Shown here piece by piece: positions 40,130 to 50,800 of a DNA stretch of 64,000 nucleotides (position 1 is the stretch's first letter; each line of letters starts with the position of its first letter). The position numbers and the translations under genes were made by a program. The DNA lies in assembly GCF_015679185.1 (NCBI RefSeq), contig NZ_CP064939.1, positions 4,278,001-4,342,000 on the forward strand. The letters are read 5' to 3'. Source of the DNA: Pedobacter endophyticus. GTDB taxonomy: Bacteria > Bacteroidota > Bacteroidia > Sphingobacteriales > Sphingobacteriaceae. Below the pieces are notes generated by a model. The model was not told the DNA's origin. It saw only the letters and a list, made by a program, of their open reading frames with translations, and ran no database searches.

Positions 40130-42064
40130 TTATGGTTTAATTACACCTATTTCGGCCACTGCAGCAAGCTTTGTATTTCCTGATACCCACGAGTTTTTGA
40201 ATACAATTTTAATAAAGCGAGGGGCAACAACACCACCCGGAAAATTAAAGTCGTACCGTGCAAAAGCATTTGGTATTCGAAAAGTACCTACACTGGTAAA
40301 GTTTACATTATCATCACTAACCAATATTTCAGCATCTTTAACTCTTTGAGCAGTAGAATTTCTTGGAACGAAATACAGGCCTTTAATTGGCAAACGTTGG
40401 TTTTGCCCGTAAACAATGGTGTGAGGATAACTTTGCTCGGCGCTCGGTGCAGGCGAATATTGCGAATGCCAATAGGTTGCCGTGTTGCCATCTAACATAT
40501 TGGCCGGTGATCCTTCGTTCGATTGATTTGAACTTACCGAATAAATTGTAGGCACAATATCAGCTGTACCACCAGTTTTGTCTAAAGGGTTATAGGTCCA
40601 GATTTGTTTAGTCAGTAAAGGATATTTTGCTGCAACTTTGGCATTCGTTTGTTTACTAATGGTAATACCCCAGGCATCAAAAAATGCGGCTAAATCACTT
40701 TGTGTATAAGCTGATAGATGTTCATAAACAAAATCGTGCTTATCAATATCATTAATGGCTAAACGCTGTACCCGACGTGCTTCTGTATACAATTTTGTCA
40801 TTGCCTCATAGCCATACTTTTCAAAAATCTGTATAAATGGCGTCATTCGCTTAAACGGATCATCAATTTCCTTATCCCCGTCGAAATTTTTAGGAATGGT
40901 GCTGTTAGATGCCCATGCAACAGCCAGCGGAAAACCCTTGGTTACCCCAGGATGAAGAATAGTATAATCGGCACCAACCCTGTTCGCTGTTTTAAAATTA
41001 AACAGGTTATTGGTTGTTTCGCCTAAAGTACTCCAACTCCAAACCCTGGTTTGCTGACAGTTGTGCCCAAACTCATGGTATGTTCCCCACATTCCATCGT
41101 TGGTAAACAACCTGGATAAACTGGTCATTCCATTAAACCACTCGGCATCATTTAAACCCACAAAAGGGAAACCGTTGTGGCCATAACCCGCCGATAATTG
41201 AATGTCCAATACACCTCTCCAGGCACCTTGAGGGCTTCTGTCTATAATTTCGGCAGCATTATCTGATAAGCCCATCCAACCATTAAAATCCAATTCAAAT
41301 TTGTTGTTCCATTCGGTCATTAATGCAGTTGGATTATTTAGCTGCCCGGCATTCACTTTGGCTTGTATTTTATCCAGGGGCACTAAAAAGACCACACGTT
41401 TACATCTTAATTCTAACCAGGGCACTTTTGATGCTTTGACTTTTGCAAGCCACGATACATCATTGTCTACGCCCAAAACAAAATCTGGTGAAACAACAGC
41501 CCCGGAAATGATAAACTTAACCGGCTGCGCAATGGCAATAGTTGCATTAATATAAATGGTGCCTCCATAAATATTGCGCATGTAATTTACGCCGGGGTAT
41601 AGTGGTTGAATATTGTAGATAATCGGGTCGCGAAGTAAAGGCGACTTACCCGATAAATTATCGGTATGGCCACCTATTTGCATGTTTAAGCCATTAGCAC
41701 CTGCCGGAACAATAATTTTAATTAATTCACCGGGTGCGGCATAATAGCCCGTACTAAACCGTGGCTTGGGGGCCACTGAAATGCGTAAATTGTCGGTAGT
41801 TTGATTGGCAAAGTTTAAATCCAGGGTAAACTCCTGATTTTGCACCCGCGGTTCTGACTGGTCTACCAAACCCGGAAATATCCGTGCTTTGGCATATCCC
41901 GAGCGATCGATATTTTTCATATTGGTATCAACGGTAACATTGGTTTGATTGCCCGAGGCATCATCAAAACCATCTGGTACTTCTATGCCATATTTTTTAC
42001 AAGCTGTTAAACTCAATACGATTGCCGCAATCGCCGTAAAAGGTAAATATATCTTTAGTTTCAT
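40130..42064 (-). CDS. M60 family (enhancin-like) metallopeptidase lipoprotein with F5/8C domain
   Basis: 644 residues. Lipoprotein signal SLTAC|KKY. Beta-rich N-terminal domain (60-200). The peptidase M60 domain (about 200-470) has HEFGH at 330-334 and E349 (LGET) as likely third zinc ligand, preceded by the family-typical WNGMTSLSRLF-like stretch. A C-terminal discoidin/F5/8C domain (about 505-640; NEGSPANMLDGNTATYWHS) probably binds glycans. M60 peptidases of gut bacteria cut mucin-type O-glycoproteins. The gene sits between the two phosphatase/LamG genes (gaps 7 and 17 nt). Together they could process a glycoprotein at the cell surface. Confidence 0.88.
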   Translation of the reverse strand: MKLKIYLPFTAIAAIVLSLTACKKYGIEVPDGFDDASGNQTNVTVDTNMKNIDRSGYAKARIFPGLVDQSEPRVQNQEFTLDLNFANQTTDNLRISVAPKPRFSTGYYAAPGELIKIIVPAGANGLNMQIGGHTDNLSGKSPLLRDPIIYNIQPLYPGVNYMRNIYGGTIYINATIAIAQPVKFIISGAVVSPDFVLGVDNDVSWLAKVKASKVPWLELRCKRVVFLVPLDKIQAKVNAGQLNNPTALMTEWNNKFELDFNGWMGLSDNAAEIIDRSPQGAWRGVLDIQLSAGYGHNGFPFVGLNDAEWFNGMTSLSRLFTNDGMWGTYHEFGHNCQQTRVWSWSTLGETTNNLFNFKTANRVGADYTILHPGVTKGFPLAVAWASNSTIPKNFDGDKEIDDPFKRMTPFIQIFEKYGYEAMTKLYTEARRVQRLAINDIDKHDFVYEHLSAYTQSDLAAFFDAWGITISKQTNAKVAAKYPLLTKQIWTYNPLDKTGGTADIVPTIYSVSSNQSNEGSPANMLDGNTATYWHSQYSPAPSAEQSYPHTIVYGQNQRLPIKGLYFVPRNSTAQRVKDAEILVSDDNVNFTSVGTFRIPNAFARYDFNFPGGVVAPRFIKIVFKNSWVSGNTKLAAVAEIGVIKP

Positions 42065-42071
42065 TGCTTTA

Positions 42072-43850
42072 TTAGTTATTGCGTATGTCAGTATATAATA
42101 ATCTCCAAACCTTACCGTCTAATTCCCAGCTCGATGGAGGTGTAACGCCAATCCATTGATAAATTTGCGTCGCTATGTCTGCATTGTTAATCACTACTCC
42201 ATAAGCGGCATCGGTAACCGGGGGGCTTAACCACGGGCTGGTATCTAAAAAGCTCGACCAATTTTCTGCCCTGGAGAATTTTAACGTTGGCGCTCCTTTG
42301 CCAGATTGATCAGTAACAGTATCGCCAGATCCTTCGTTAAGCGGATAGTAAGCAATTAAATCGGCATGATTTGGATCTGTTGGCAACACTTCAGTTTTCC
42401 GCATGTACTTTAGCAACGTGGCCTCGGGCATAGCCACATCGTAAAGCGCAACCTCCCTTAATAAGATGTTTAAATCGCCCACGGTAGATTCTGCTGTTGG
42501 AATATTCCCCAATGTAAAAGGTGTGGTAGAGCTCATGTTTACTGTAACAGTGAATGGCGAACCCACCAACTTCCCATCCTGATACCCTTTTACCCTTCTG
42601 TTATTGCCTTCTTTATAAATTACAATGGCAATGGTATGCCAGATTCCATCTCTGAACGAACGATTAGTACCCGACGGAGGGCCACCAAATTGCTGGGTCC
42701 CATTGGCTTTAAAGTTCCAATCGTTTCCATTGGTAAAGATAACCCAACCTGAATTATTCGTCTTGAAATTCACTGTTTTACCCATAATTGGCGGATAACC
42801 TCCAACTGAAGCATGGTCGGCACGCACTTTAAAAATAAGAGTATAATCTCCCGAGGTACCAAAGTTTCCAAAGGTGGTATTGTTGCCGGCACTCAGCACA
42901 TTACGCGTATTGGCATTACTTAAAAGCCTTGGTGCAGAGCCCGAAAAAGGAATAGAATTTACCTCGGGTTTAGGAATAAATTGCGCTAAAAATTTAGGGT
43001 TATAGAAAATAGTAAAGGTATTTCTGATTGCCTGACCAAAGGCACCTAAATCCTCATCGCCCGGTTGCGGAGGTATCACCCCACCTTTGTTTGAAGTAAT
43101 CACCACCATCCATTCTTCATTTGCAAAAGTAGAACGAGCCCGTAAAGCGGTAATTATATCGCCAATGTAGGTGTCTAACTGTTCAATTGCGCTTACATAA
43201 GCCGGGCTGCTATCGGTATAACCATCCATTTCGCCCGCCACATCGGCACTGTGGAACTGGGCTACCACTAAGTTAGCATCATCTCTTTTTAATTCAGCAA
43301 TTACTCCATCTTTAACTTTGGCATCATCATTTTGTCCGTCGACCTTTGCAGTAGCATCTACAGCCAAATTGCTATTAAAAGCAGCCGTTGCAGCAATGGA
43401 GGCTGTACGCAAACCTGGATTTGCCTGCTTTAAACGGGTAAACAGCGTGGGGTACGCCGTTAGCTGGTTATTGGCAAAATCATCCGTTGCAACCTTATGC
43501 TTATCACTGGTTACGCCTGTTAAGGAAGTTGCCCAGCCTAAAGCATTGGTTACAGCGTTACTTTTCGTTTCTATTAACCCATCGTAATTGTAGATCGATT
43601 TTCGAACAATCTGACCGAGATTTGGTGGGTTTAATGTTTTAATGGCACTTCCCCTTACTCCATCTAAAATAAGGTACAACACCTTGTGTTTACCGTCTTT
43701 TACATTCGCTGTATCATTTGGATATTCTTGTTGAAGGGTATTCTCAAAATCTCTGTTACAAGAGCTGATGAAAACCAGCATGACGAACAGGCTTAACAGG
43801 CCTATGCCCCTTACCCAGGTTAACGATTGTTTTTTATCTAGCTTTTTCAT
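42072..43850 (-). CDS. Alkaline-phosphatase-like lipoprotein with LamG domain (DUF4983 type), paralogue
   Basis: 592 residues. Signal FISSC|NRD. VLYLILDGVRGSAIKTLNPP holds the first metal Asp; ALGWATSLTGVTSDKH matches the nucleophile segment of the paralogue (Thr/Ser); EEWMVVITSNKGG replaces the TTNHGG of the other copy, so the metal-binding His is Lys here. The LamG domain (about 330-470) has WHTIAIVIYKEG and GYQDGKLVG. The lost His suggests weakened or altered catalysis in this copy, perhaps making it a binding protein. It lies 18 nt after the DUF5008 gene and 7 nt before M60. Confidence 0.75.
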   Translation of the reverse strand: MKKLDKKQSLTWVRGIGLLSLFVMLVFISSCNRDFENTLQQEYPNDTANVKDGKHKVLYLILDGVRGSAIKTLNPPNLGQIVRKSIYNYDGLIETKSNAVTNALGWATSLTGVTSDKHKVATDDFANNQLTAYPTLFTRLKQANPGLRTASIAATAAFNSNLAVDATAKVDGQNDDAKVKDGVIAELKRDDANLVVAQFHSADVAGEMDGYTDSSPAYVSAIEQLDTYIGDIITALRARSTFANEEWMVVITSNKGGVIPPQPGDEDLGAFGQAIRNTFTIFYNPKFLAQFIPKPEVNSIPFSGSAPRLLSNANTRNVLSAGNNTTFGNFGTSGDYTLIFKVRADHASVGGYPPIMGKTVNFKTNNSGWVIFTNGNDWNFKANGTQQFGGPPSGTNRSFRDGIWHTIAIVIYKEGNNRRVKGYQDGKLVGSPFTVTVNMSSTTPFTLGNIPTAESTVGDLNILLREVALYDVAMPEATLLKYMRKTEVLPTDPNHADLIAYYPLNEGSGDTVTDQSGKGAPTLKFSRAENWSSFLDTSPWLSPPVTDAAYGVVINNADIATQIYQWIGVTPPSSWELDGKVWRLLYTDIRNN

Positions 43851-43868
43851 ATCGAGTATTTTTAAGCA

Positions 43869-45557
43869 TTAGTTTCTTAAGGTTATTCGCAGGATGCCAT
43901 TAAAGGTTCGATTATCAAACCTGGTAATATAGCCTGTTAAGGTAACTTTGGTGCTGGAACCGGAAGTCGTTTCAGAGATCGTGTAAATTCTACCGGTAAA
44001 CTGACCGGTATTGTTATAACCAGCTGCTAATGAGCCATCTGCATTTAAAATCATAAAGCCCTGACGGACAATCCCATTGTAGGTTTTAAATGTTCCTGAA
44101 ACGATTACTTTTCCATTTTTTAATTGTGCGGCAAAGTTAGGAACCCCACCTGTGAGCGTACCAAAATTGAAGGTTGGTGTTAAACTTCCATCTGATTCCA
44201 GCATGGCTGTTCCGGCTTTTGCAGAGCCATTAAAGTTTCTGAAGATCCCCGAAACCAAAATTTTATTGGTGTTAGCGTTGTAGGTAACCGAAGTTATTTC
44301 ATCATCAGCCGCGGTACCTGGATTAAAAGTCTGATCTACTGATCCATCTAAATTGATACGAACAATGCGGTTAGCAGGCAAACCATTAAAGGTTGTAAAA
44401 GCGCCTACTAAAATTAATTTACCATCTGGCATCTGGATCGCATCGTTTATATTTCCATTGCCTGCTGCGGGGCTTTGCTTGGTTACCGGATCGTAATGGA
44501 AAGTTAAATCCAGATCGCCCTCATCCGCCGGATCAGTCTCGTTAATTTTCAAACAAACCATTTGGTTCATTTTAACAAGATCTCTTCTTTTGGTATCGTA
44601 TGTAGATCTTTGGTAATAGGTTCTGATATAATTTCTAAAACTTCCTACAGCATATAAGCGATCGCCGTAAACAAATGATTTCCTCACAAAACCATCTACA
44701 CCACCATTAAAACTCGGAACAGTGTCCCTATTCTTGGTCAAGTCCAGTGGCGTAGGGTTAATCACATCCAGTACCATACTGTCCAATGTTCCATTGGTAT
44801 TTAATCTGGTAATATTAAAAATATTCGAACGGTTGGGGCGTAAGGAATTGTAACTGTTAAATGCCCCGGAAATGATGTAATCTCCACTATATATGCCTGT
44901 ACTTAAGCGGGTAATACTGCTTATTATTCCATTAGCGCCTCTTCCAAAATTAACGCTGCCGGGTGTAACATAAGCACCAGAATTATTAATTTGTGCTATC
45001 CCGCCATTTGGTGATTTTTCTGACCACTGATTGTCGAAGTTGTTAAAACCGCCTACTACAAATAAATTATTGTTAGACAAGGTTGTAAAATCGAAAATCA
45101 ATGCAGTTCTTGAACCACCTTCACTGCGGTAAGTAGCACCATTACTCGAAAAATTGGGATCAATACTTACCTTACCATCGATTTTAAGTATTGGGCCAAA
45201 AAAGGTCTGCTCATTAGTAATCACAGATAAGCCACCCGTGCTGGCATCATCAGGTACCTTAATGCGGGCTGTACTATCGGTAAAATTTAATACCGTAGCT
45301 TCTGTTTCATTGACGTAAAACTTGAAATTGCCTTCGTATTTTTTTAAACCCCTGATCAAAACGGTTACTTCCGAGCCTTGTGCGGCGAGTTCCGGATCCG
45401 GGAATGCATCATCAAACTTTACGCCTAAGGGCTGCTTTCCGCCGGCATAGGGGTCTTCGCCGATGATCTCCTTTTTTTTGCAGGAATAAAGTATCAATGC
45501 TATAAACAGGATTAGCATTTGGGTAAACCGGAGCCTATTTTTGTAATTATTAAACAT
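43869..45557 (-). CDS. DUF5008-type lipoprotein with delta-60 repeats
   Basis: 562 residues. Signal LILYSC|KKK. The N-terminus (about 45-130) looks like an IPT/TIG fold (GSEVTVLIRGLKKYEGNFKFYVNE). The rest carries delta-60 type repeats that form a propeller (ILVGAFTTFNGLPANRIVRI...LDGSVDQTFNPG; VIVSGTFKTYNG). It is likely a surface accessory lipoprotein of the second SusCD pair, possibly binding ligand or scaffolding. There is no catalytic motif. The DUF5008 name is from recall of similar Sphingobacteriaceae loci. Confidence 0.65.
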   Translation of the reverse strand: MFNNYKNRLRFTQMLILFIALILYSCKKKEIIGEDPYAGGKQPLGVKFDDAFPDPELAAQGSEVTVLIRGLKKYEGNFKFYVNETEATVLNFTDSTARIKVPDDASTGGLSVITNEQTFFGPILKIDGKVSIDPNFSSNGATYRSEGGSRTALIFDFTTLSNNNLFVVGGFNNFDNQWSEKSPNGGIAQINNSGAYVTPGSVNFGRGANGIISSITRLSTGIYSGDYIISGAFNSYNSLRPNRSNIFNITRLNTNGTLDSMVLDVINPTPLDLTKNRDTVPSFNGGVDGFVRKSFVYGDRLYAVGSFRNYIRTYYQRSTYDTKRRDLVKMNQMVCLKINETDPADEGDLDLTFHYDPVTKQSPAAGNGNINDAIQMPDGKLILVGAFTTFNGLPANRIVRINLDGSVDQTFNPGTAADDEITSVTYNANTNKILVSGIFRNFNGSAKAGTAMLESDGSLTPTFNFGTLTGGVPNFAAQLKNGKVIVSGTFKTYNGIVRQGFMILNADGSLAAGYNNTGQFTGRIYTISETTSGSSTKVTLTGYITRFDNRTFNGILRITLRN

Positions 45558-45589
45558 AGTTTCTTTGTATTTTAGCTTTTAATAATTAG

Positions 45590-46333
45590 TTATTTTGCTG
45601 GTAAAATGCCATAAGACTGTACCGTAGTGATAAAAACATCATCGGTAAAACCAAAATTATGTTTGTTGACTAAGAAGGTTCCACTTGCCCGGTTCTGAGC
45701 CAGTACATGCACAATTCCATTGCTCGGCTCAATGTCTGAACTGGCTACAGGTATGTAGATTAAATCCTTTTGGGGGTCTACAAAACTCGGAATATAGGCC
45801 AGGTAAAGCTGCCGATAGCCTGCATATTTTACCGCTGGTGCATCATTATAAAGCACCCCGATATTCATCGTTCGCCCGTTACGGGAAGTATATCCCTGGC
45901 CCGGAAAAGCCAGCATGTTTAAGGTATCGATTTGCGGATAATCCTTAAGTTTATTGGTGCCTTTAAATACATAAAGCGATAAAAGTTCTCTCCATGCTTG
46001 CGGTTTGATTTGCTCCAGCCTGGCCACCGTATCTCTGCCATTGGTTCTGAGATACCGGTTAAGCACTTTTACCGATTTATAAATAGTAGAACTGGTTGGC
46101 GCAAAGAATGTGATGTTTTCTTTATCGAAAACATCGTTCATTTCGGCCAACTCAATTACCCTGGTTAAAGTATCAAAATAGGCAGGCTTTGATTTTAAAT
46201 AGGCCAATATACTCCCGTTGTAAACGCCGTTGTGGGTTCCACTATCGAAAAAATATTTTTTTTGGCAGGCGCTAAACAAGCTTATGCTTACAGCAACTAA
46301 AATTAGCGCCTTGGTTATTTGTTTACGTTTCAT
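45590..46333 (-). CDS. Fasciclin (FAS1) domain lipoprotein
   Basis: 247 residues. Signal LFSAC|QKK. A single FAS1 domain with the H1 motif NITFFAPTSSTIYKS (about residue 75) and the H2-like GIVHVLAQNRASG near the end. FAS1 domains mediate adhesion and protein contacts. It directly follows SusD (1-nt gap). The other SusCD pair in this operon has its own FAS1 lipoprotein in the same place, so it is a recurring component. Confidence 0.82.
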   Translation of the reverse strand: MKRKQITKALILVAVSISLFSACQKKYFFDSGTHNGVYNGSILAYLKSKPAYFDTLTRVIELAEMNDVFDKENITFFAPTSSTIYKSVKVLNRYLRTNGRDTVARLEQIKPQAWRELLSLYVFKGTNKLKDYPQIDTLNMLAFPGQGYTSRNGRTMNIGVLYNDAPAVKYAGYRQLYLAYIPSFVDPQKDLIYIPVASSDIEPSNGIVHVLAQNRASGTFLVNKHNFGFTDDVFITTVQSYGILPAK

Positions 46334-46334
46334 A

Positions 46335-47816
46335 TTATCTCCAGTAATCGTTTAAAGTCATGGCCGGGTTATCTGTTAATGCTGATGCGTCTATTGGCCA
46401 GGTCCAGGCACCTGCATTAAATGCGCCCACTGTAATTGGGTATTTACAAAATTCAGCGTCTAAAATGCGTTTGGTACGTACCAGGTCGTAATAAAAGTGT
46501 CCTTCACCAATTAATTCCCTTACACGTTCGAAATAAATATCATCTTTCAAATTTTCGCTGGTACTGGTAATTGCCTGTGCTCCGGCACGCTCTCTAACCC
46601 GGTTTAAATACCCTTTTGCGGCATCATCTTCGCCTAATTCGGCAAGTGCTTCTGCCGTTAACAGATAGGCGTCTGATAAACGGAAAATAATTAAATCATC
46701 ATCGTTTCGAATACTTGTTCCATTTAAATACACATTGGCAAACTTTTTAAACTGAAAGCTGGTATTATTCGCAAATAGGTTTTCAAACCAAAGGCTTTTC
46801 CTGGTATCGGGTTCCGAATCGTTAAAAATATTTTTAAGACCCTCTTTTTCATAATATCCCCTGCTCTTTGTAAAGCTTGATTGACCCAATAAAGGGTAGT
46901 GGCTCAATGCAAACCCGATATTGGCATAACCAGATAAAATTTCGCCATTATTAAAGCTTTGATAAATTTCGAACAGGCTTTCTCTGGTACGGCCTTTAAA
47001 TAAGCGTTTGTTATCTTCAACAGTATAGGCCATTAAGCCATAATCCTTTGATGAATCCAATTCCATTCCCAACTGTTTTACGGCATTGTAGTACCCTGGT
47101 TTGTTTGTATCTACATCAAAACCTGCCGCCCACAAATTCATGTGCATTTCTAAAGCAATGGCTCCTCCACGCATGGCTCTTACCCCAATTAAGTTTGGGT
47201 TGGTATAGCTCCAGGGTAAATCGGCCTTTACCGCTTCCATATCGGCAATGCAATTGTTTAATACTTGTACCATCGGCACTCGGGGAATAGTATTGGTGCC
47301 CGGATCGCTGGTAAAATAAGGTATATCGCCGTACAAGCGAACCATAAAAAAATAACACAGGTTGCGCATAAAAACAGCTTCTGCTTTGTATCGCTTCCGG
47401 TCTGCATCGCTCAACACACCACTCGGAACGGCATCCACTTGCTTATACAATAAATTTGCCGATGAAATAATGTCGTAAAAAGGCTTCCATCGCGTCATGC
47501 TACCAAAGCTCCATCCTCCCGACCATTGGCCTGAACTAGCTTGTAAACCTCTCAGATCATTACGTGATAAATAGGTTCCATAAGAATCGTCAGTAGCTAT
47601 ATAGGACGAACGTAAATCGCCTGCGGGCACAAAACCCGAACCAATTTTGCGTCTTAAACTTGCGTACAAACCATTGGTAAAAGTTTCGACGTCATTTCGC
47701 GTTTGCCAGAAATTGTTCCCCGAAAGGGCATCATTTGGCACAATGTTTAAGAATTTTTTACAACCCATGCCAGACAAGGTTAATGCTGCAAAAAGTATAA
47801 TTGTGTATTTTCTCAT
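46335..47816 (-). CDS. SusD/RagB family outer-membrane lipoprotein
   Basis: 493 residues. Signal LSGMGC|KKFL. SusD features: FLNIVPNDALSGNNFWQT at the start, TPR helices (AEAVFMRNLCYFFMVRLYGDIPYF) and the C-terminal DIYFERVRELIGEGHFYYDLVRTKR motif. SusD proteins cap the SusC barrel and deliver ligands. It lies 18 nt after its SusC partner. Ligand unknown. Confidence 0.92.
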   Translation of the reverse strand: MRKYTIILFAALTLSGMGCKKFLNIVPNDALSGNNFWQTRNDVETFTNGLYASLRRKIGSGFVPAGDLRSSYIATDDSYGTYLSRNDLRGLQASSGQWSGGWSFGSMTRWKPFYDIISSANLLYKQVDAVPSGVLSDADRKRYKAEAVFMRNLCYFFMVRLYGDIPYFTSDPGTNTIPRVPMVQVLNNCIADMEAVKADLPWSYTNPNLIGVRAMRGGAIALEMHMNLWAAGFDVDTNKPGYYNAVKQLGMELDSSKDYGLMAYTVEDNKRLFKGRTRESLFEIYQSFNNGEILSGYANIGFALSHYPLLGQSSFTKSRGYYEKEGLKNIFNDSEPDTRKSLWFENLFANNTSFQFKKFANVYLNGTSIRNDDDLIIFRLSDAYLLTAEALAELGEDDAAKGYLNRVRERAGAQAITSTSENLKDDIYFERVRELIGEGHFYYDLVRTKRILDAEFCKYPITVGAFNAGAWTWPIDASALTDNPAMTLNDYWR

Positions 47817-47834
47817 TATAAAATAATTGAAAAA

Positions 47835-50800
47835 TTAAAACTCGATATTTAAATTAACGGTGAAGGTTTTTGGTACCGGATAGCCTCCCGATGAGTCTCT
47901 GCCCAAGGCGCTTACCGCCTCCGGATTGGGACCTGAATAATTGCTTATCATGAACAAATTACTTGCGGTTGCACCTATTGCTATTCGGGTCATTCCTATG
48001 CGCTGCGTAAACTTAGGATTCAAAGTATAGCCCAGAGTGATGTAATTGAGTTTAAAAAACGATCCGTCTTCCTGAAACAAGGTTTGTGCATATCGGTATG
48101 GAAACACAATGCCACTTCTCAAATAATCATAAGGATTGGGATACTTGGCTACCTGGCCTGGATGTGTCCAGATATCGTATTCGCTTATCGGGACTAAACC
48201 ACTTGGCGTTACAGGATTACTAAATGCCTGAAACTGTGCGGCCAAAGCGTTGTTTAAGATATCTCTGCCCAAAATGCAGGTTCCCTGTACCTGGGCACTA
48301 AAGCGCTCATAGCGAAAATCTAAGGTAACACCGCCGCTAAAATTAATTTGCGAACTTCCTGCATCCACTAAATCCTGCCCATCAAAAATATAATCGCCGT
48401 TTACATCGGTATATCGTGGATCTCCAGCCCTGAAATAATTTAATAAATTACCTGAACCTGAACCCACACGGTACCTTAAACCCGTTAATGGATCAACCGG
48501 AACATCGGCTGTATTGGCATAAACGCCCTTGGTATTATAAATAAAGTTAGAGAGTGCATTGGTACCCAATCTGGTTAAAATCGATTGTCCGTTAGCTTCA
48601 TCAATTGAGATCCGCTGGCGGACGCCATTTGGCAAAGCGACCAAATAATCATTGTTAATAGCCCCATTTACGCTAATGGTAAATCTGGATTTACTTTCAT
48701 TTGGTAAAAGACTGGCGGTTAAACTCCCTTCATAACCGATGTTTACTAAAGCCGATTCATTATTTGTAATTTCCTCAAAACCCCTCACATTGGATAAAGC
48801 TTTTGCTCCAAATAAATTATCGGTTTGTTTGTAATAGGCATCAAAAGAGCCACGCAACCGACTTTTTAAAACTCCAAACTCAAAGTTGAAGTTATAGGTC
48901 GTATTTTTTATGGGTTGTAAATTCGTATTCGGTGCACGTCCACTCGAAATAGCTACAGAAGATGTTCCATTATAATTTGCTGCCGATACATATCGTCCAT
49001 ATACGTCGTACACTCCGCCGCTGGGTTGTATTACCGTACCATAGGTTACCTGGGCAAAAATATAATCCAGCCAGTTTTTGGTGCCCTGCATGAAAGCCTC
49101 ATTGTTCAGGTTCCATTTTAAACCAATGGATGGACTTTTGGTGTAGCCCGCCTCGGGACCATTGGAGGAGCTCCCATCAAACCGATAGGTACTGTTAAGT
49201 ACATATCTTCTCTTGTAACTGTAGGTAAAACTACCCGCAAAAGAAGCCGCCCTGGTTTGATAAAAATTGTTCAAAGTGCCGCCGAGAGATTGCCTAAAGC
49301 CATATTGAGGAACTATCGGGCCCCTTAAAAAATCGTTTACAATTTTGTCGTTTTGAAGGGCATCGGCTTTAAAATTGGTGGAGGTTACATCATTAAATAC
49401 ATAGGCCAGAATGTTGTGGTCATCGTCTTCGGTAATGCCGCCCCATGAAACATTGTATTGCAACAAATTTCGGTTATAAATGGCGTTTTTAACGCTGTTG
49501 AATGCAAATAATGAGGCAGTACCATCACTGATAATTGCTGGTCGAAAATTATCTTCCGTACCGGTATTGAGGGTATAGTTAAAATTAGAGGTAATGCTCA
49601 GGTTTTTTATAATCTGATACCTTAACTCAATGGTACTGTTTAAGTCGATGGTTTTATTATCATTGTCTGTACTTACAGACCCGAGTACCGAATTAACCGA
49701 AGAATAAAGCGAAGGGGGAGGCAGTAAGGATGAAGAGGCCCCACCTGTAGCGATGCCCGTATTGATTAAACCATTCCCGCTACCCTTTCGTTGTTTGCCT
49801 AAACCACTGTTTATGGTTGCAAATAATTTAAACTTTTCATTCGGCTGATATTGCATGTTCATCCGCAAGCTGTAGCGGCTAAAACCGGTATTTTGCTGAA
49901 TTCCTTTCTGGTCGAAATAGTTCAGCACCGCTTTGTAGTTAAATGCCTGGTCGCCACCACTGATATCCAAATTGTGCGTTTGGTTGTAGGTAGTGCGGTA
50001 AAAATACGATTGCCAGTCGGTAGAGTTATTAAGATACACATTCAAACTGTCTGATATAAACGGCGTACCATTAATTAATCCCAGCGCATGGTAATAACTC
50101 GTATCACTGGCCAGAATTTGCTGAATCCGCAATGCACGTTCATCCTTCCCGCCAATAACCGACCTTAACTTTGGTACGGTACTTACAAAAAATTTACCCG
50201 TGTAACGCACAATAGGCACTTTTGAGTTACCTCTTTTGGTGGTAATTAAAATTACGCCATACGCACCACGCGAACCGTATAATGCAGTTGCCGAAGCGTC
50301 TTTTAAAACTTCAATACTGGCCACATCTTCCTGAGGGATTAGTGCAAGCGGGCTTAAACCCGGCCCAGCCGTTTGAAAACCGTAGCTAAAATCCTGGTTG
50401 TCATCAACCGGTACACCATCAATTACAAATAAAGGAGAAGTTGGCTGTAGGTAGGCATCGTTACCCGCACCAGAGGTACTAATGGTGGATAAACCACGAA
50501 TGTTAAGCGAACCACGCACTCCCGGCGAACCAGTGTTTTGCTGGATATTTAAGCCCGGTACTTTTCCTTGTAGCATATCGGTAATGTTAGCCGAAGGGGT
50601 GGCTTGTAAATCTTTACCGGAAATGGTTACAGACGATCCTAAGGAAATTTCTTTGGAGCGGGTTACGTAACCCCCCGATACCTGAACAGTATTTAAGGTT
50701 GTAACGTCAGTGGCCAGCTTAATTGTTCCTAAATTGGTTTTACCTGCAACGCTGATTTTTATTGTTTTATAGCCAACGGCAGAAATCTCTAAAACTGCGT

